DNA from: Oscillospiraceae bacterium
GTDB lineage: Bacteria > Bacillota > Clostridia > Oscillospirales > Ruminococcaceae
NCBI GenBank assembly: GCA_018055565.1
Contig: JAGPHI010000080.1
Span: 1-5,776, forward strand
Reading direction: 5' to 3'
DNA length: 5,776 bases
How positions within the stretch are numbered: position 1 is the stretch's first letter; each line of letters begins with the position of its first letter. The notes below the pieces were generated by a model, which worked only from the letters and a program-made list of their open reading frames with translations, did not search any database and was not told where the DNA came from. Made by a program: the position numbers and the translations under genes. Positions 5,588 to 5,776 of this stretch are shown here, piece by piece.

Positions 5588-5619
5588 ATAATAACCACTG
5601 TGTGGTTATTATACCATAT
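5588..5619 (+). repeat. 32-bp exact direct repeat, copy 2
   Basis: This is the second exact copy, offset 112 bp from copy 1. It forms an 11-bp-stem hairpin (5588-5612, loop TGT). Its right part reads TGGTATAAT on the minus strand and forms the extended -10 of the candidate dtxR promoter. Confidence 0.9.
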
Positions 5620-5636
5620 TTTCCTAAGATTGTCAT
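5608..5636 (-). promoter_or_regulatory. Candidate promoter of dtxR, with its -10 inside a repeat
   Basis: On the minus strand, ATGACA (5631-5636, one mismatch to TTGACA) lies 17 bp before TATAAT (5608-5613). The TGG at 5614-5616 makes an extended -10. I found no comparable promoter closer to the dtxR start at 5154. If used, the transcript begins near 5601 and has a leader of about 450 nt crossing all the palindromes. The spacer contains TTAGG, like one half of a DtxR site, a weak hint of autoregulation. Confidence 0.5.
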
Positions 5637-5678
5637 ACCCGATAAATCTTTGCAAATTCGTTTCTTTTATTTCCACTC

Positions 5679-5707
5679 TTGACATTTTTCACACGGCATG
5701 GTATTCT
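5679..5707 (+). promoter_or_regulatory. feoA promoter
   Basis: A perfect -35 TTGACA (5679-5684) and TATTCT (5702-5707) are separated by 17 bp. The TGG before the -10 makes it extended. Transcription should start about 5714, directly at the left edge of the 22-bp palindrome. Confidence 0.85.
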
Positions 5708-5715
5708 AAATGCGC

Positions 5716-5737
5716 ATAGTTAGCATATGCTAACTAT
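5716..5737. promoter_or_regulatory. 22-bp perfect palindrome, probable DtxR-family operator
   Basis: The palindrome centres on CATATG and contains AGTTAGCATATGCTAACT, extended by AT on both sides. The TTAG/CTAA half-sites are like those of DtxR/IdeR boxes, although the arms are set 6 bp apart rather than in the classic 19-bp layout. It covers the expected feoA start site, so a bound dimer would block initiation. The adjacent dtxR gene is the obvious source of the regulator. Confidence 0.8.
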
Positions 5738-5754
5738 CATAAGGAGGGCTTATC

Positions 5755-5776
5755 ATGACACTGGATTCCCTAAAAG
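5755..5776 (+). CDS. feoA: Probable FeoA, first 7 codons only (runs off window)
   Basis: Only MTLDSLK is visible. An AAGGAGGG ribosome site (5741-5748) sits 7 nt or so before the ATG. Many FeoA proteins begin MTL..L (from memory). FeoA is a small cytoplasmic SH3-fold partner of the FeoB ferrous iron permease. The assignment rests mostly on context: a divergent iron-type DtxR regulator, a strong promoter, and a DtxR-like palindrome on the start site. Seven residues cannot exclude another iron- or manganese-regulated gene. Confidence 0.6.

Noticed and set aside
5180..5619. CRISPR array
   Set aside because: Repeats are few, irregularly spaced, in both orientations and of two families, with no uniform spacers or cas genes.
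5127..5685. Several overlapping minus-strand ORFs upstream of dtxR, with recurring peptides such as RADIESAPTGY and GRILNPPLRV
   Set aside because: They are translations of the palindromic repeats in different frames, lack ribosome sites and resemble no protein family.

Overview
The window looks like a chromosomal segment from a low- to mid-GC Gram-positive, most likely a gut-type Clostridia (Oscillospiraceae/Ruminococcaceae-like). This is an inference from AGGAGG-type ribosome sites, extended -10 promoters, a DUF4349-type lipoprotein, a long divergent PRPP synthetase, and a short DtxR-family regulator facing feoA. Two genes run off the window edges.

Layout. Positions 1-445 (minus) hold the N-terminal part of a secreted lipoprotein of the DUF4349 type. 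A 206-bp divergent promoter region follows. Next come an ABC-2 type exporter ATPase (652-1374, plus) and its probable 12-helix permease (1562-3160, plus), separated by an unusually long 187-bp gap. After a doubtful small ORF with a good ribosome site (3181-3432), a 19-bp-stem bidirectional terminator (3329-3369) divides the exporter genes from a convergent prs-like gene (3392-4549, minus), which has its own promoter. Then comes a 121-residue DtxR-family iron-type regulator (4789-5154, minus). It is separated from the divergent feoA start (5755, plus) by 600 bp of non-coding DNA.

The iron region. The regulator has the Cys/Glu/His metal ligands typical of Fe(II)-sensing DtxR proteins, and no C-terminal SH3 domain. 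A perfect 22-bp palindrome sits on the expected transcription start of the feoA promoter. The simplest reading is that iron-loaded DtxR blocks feoA (and feoB beyond the window) when iron is sufficient.

The repeat island. Between dtxR and feoA, positions 5180-5619 are packed with palindromes. There are five copies of a GGGCGGAT-N5-ATCCGCCC type element, two of which form the ends of a 145-bp inverted-repeat, MITE-like unit. A second cluster has two exact 32-bp repeats, each itself a hairpin, enclosing further hairpins. The distal 32-bp copy supplies the -10 of the best candidate dtxR promoter, so the dtxR transcript would carry a roughly 450-nt leader made of these hairpins. This is the most unusual part of the window. 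Several ORFs predicted across it are translations of the repeats and were rejected.
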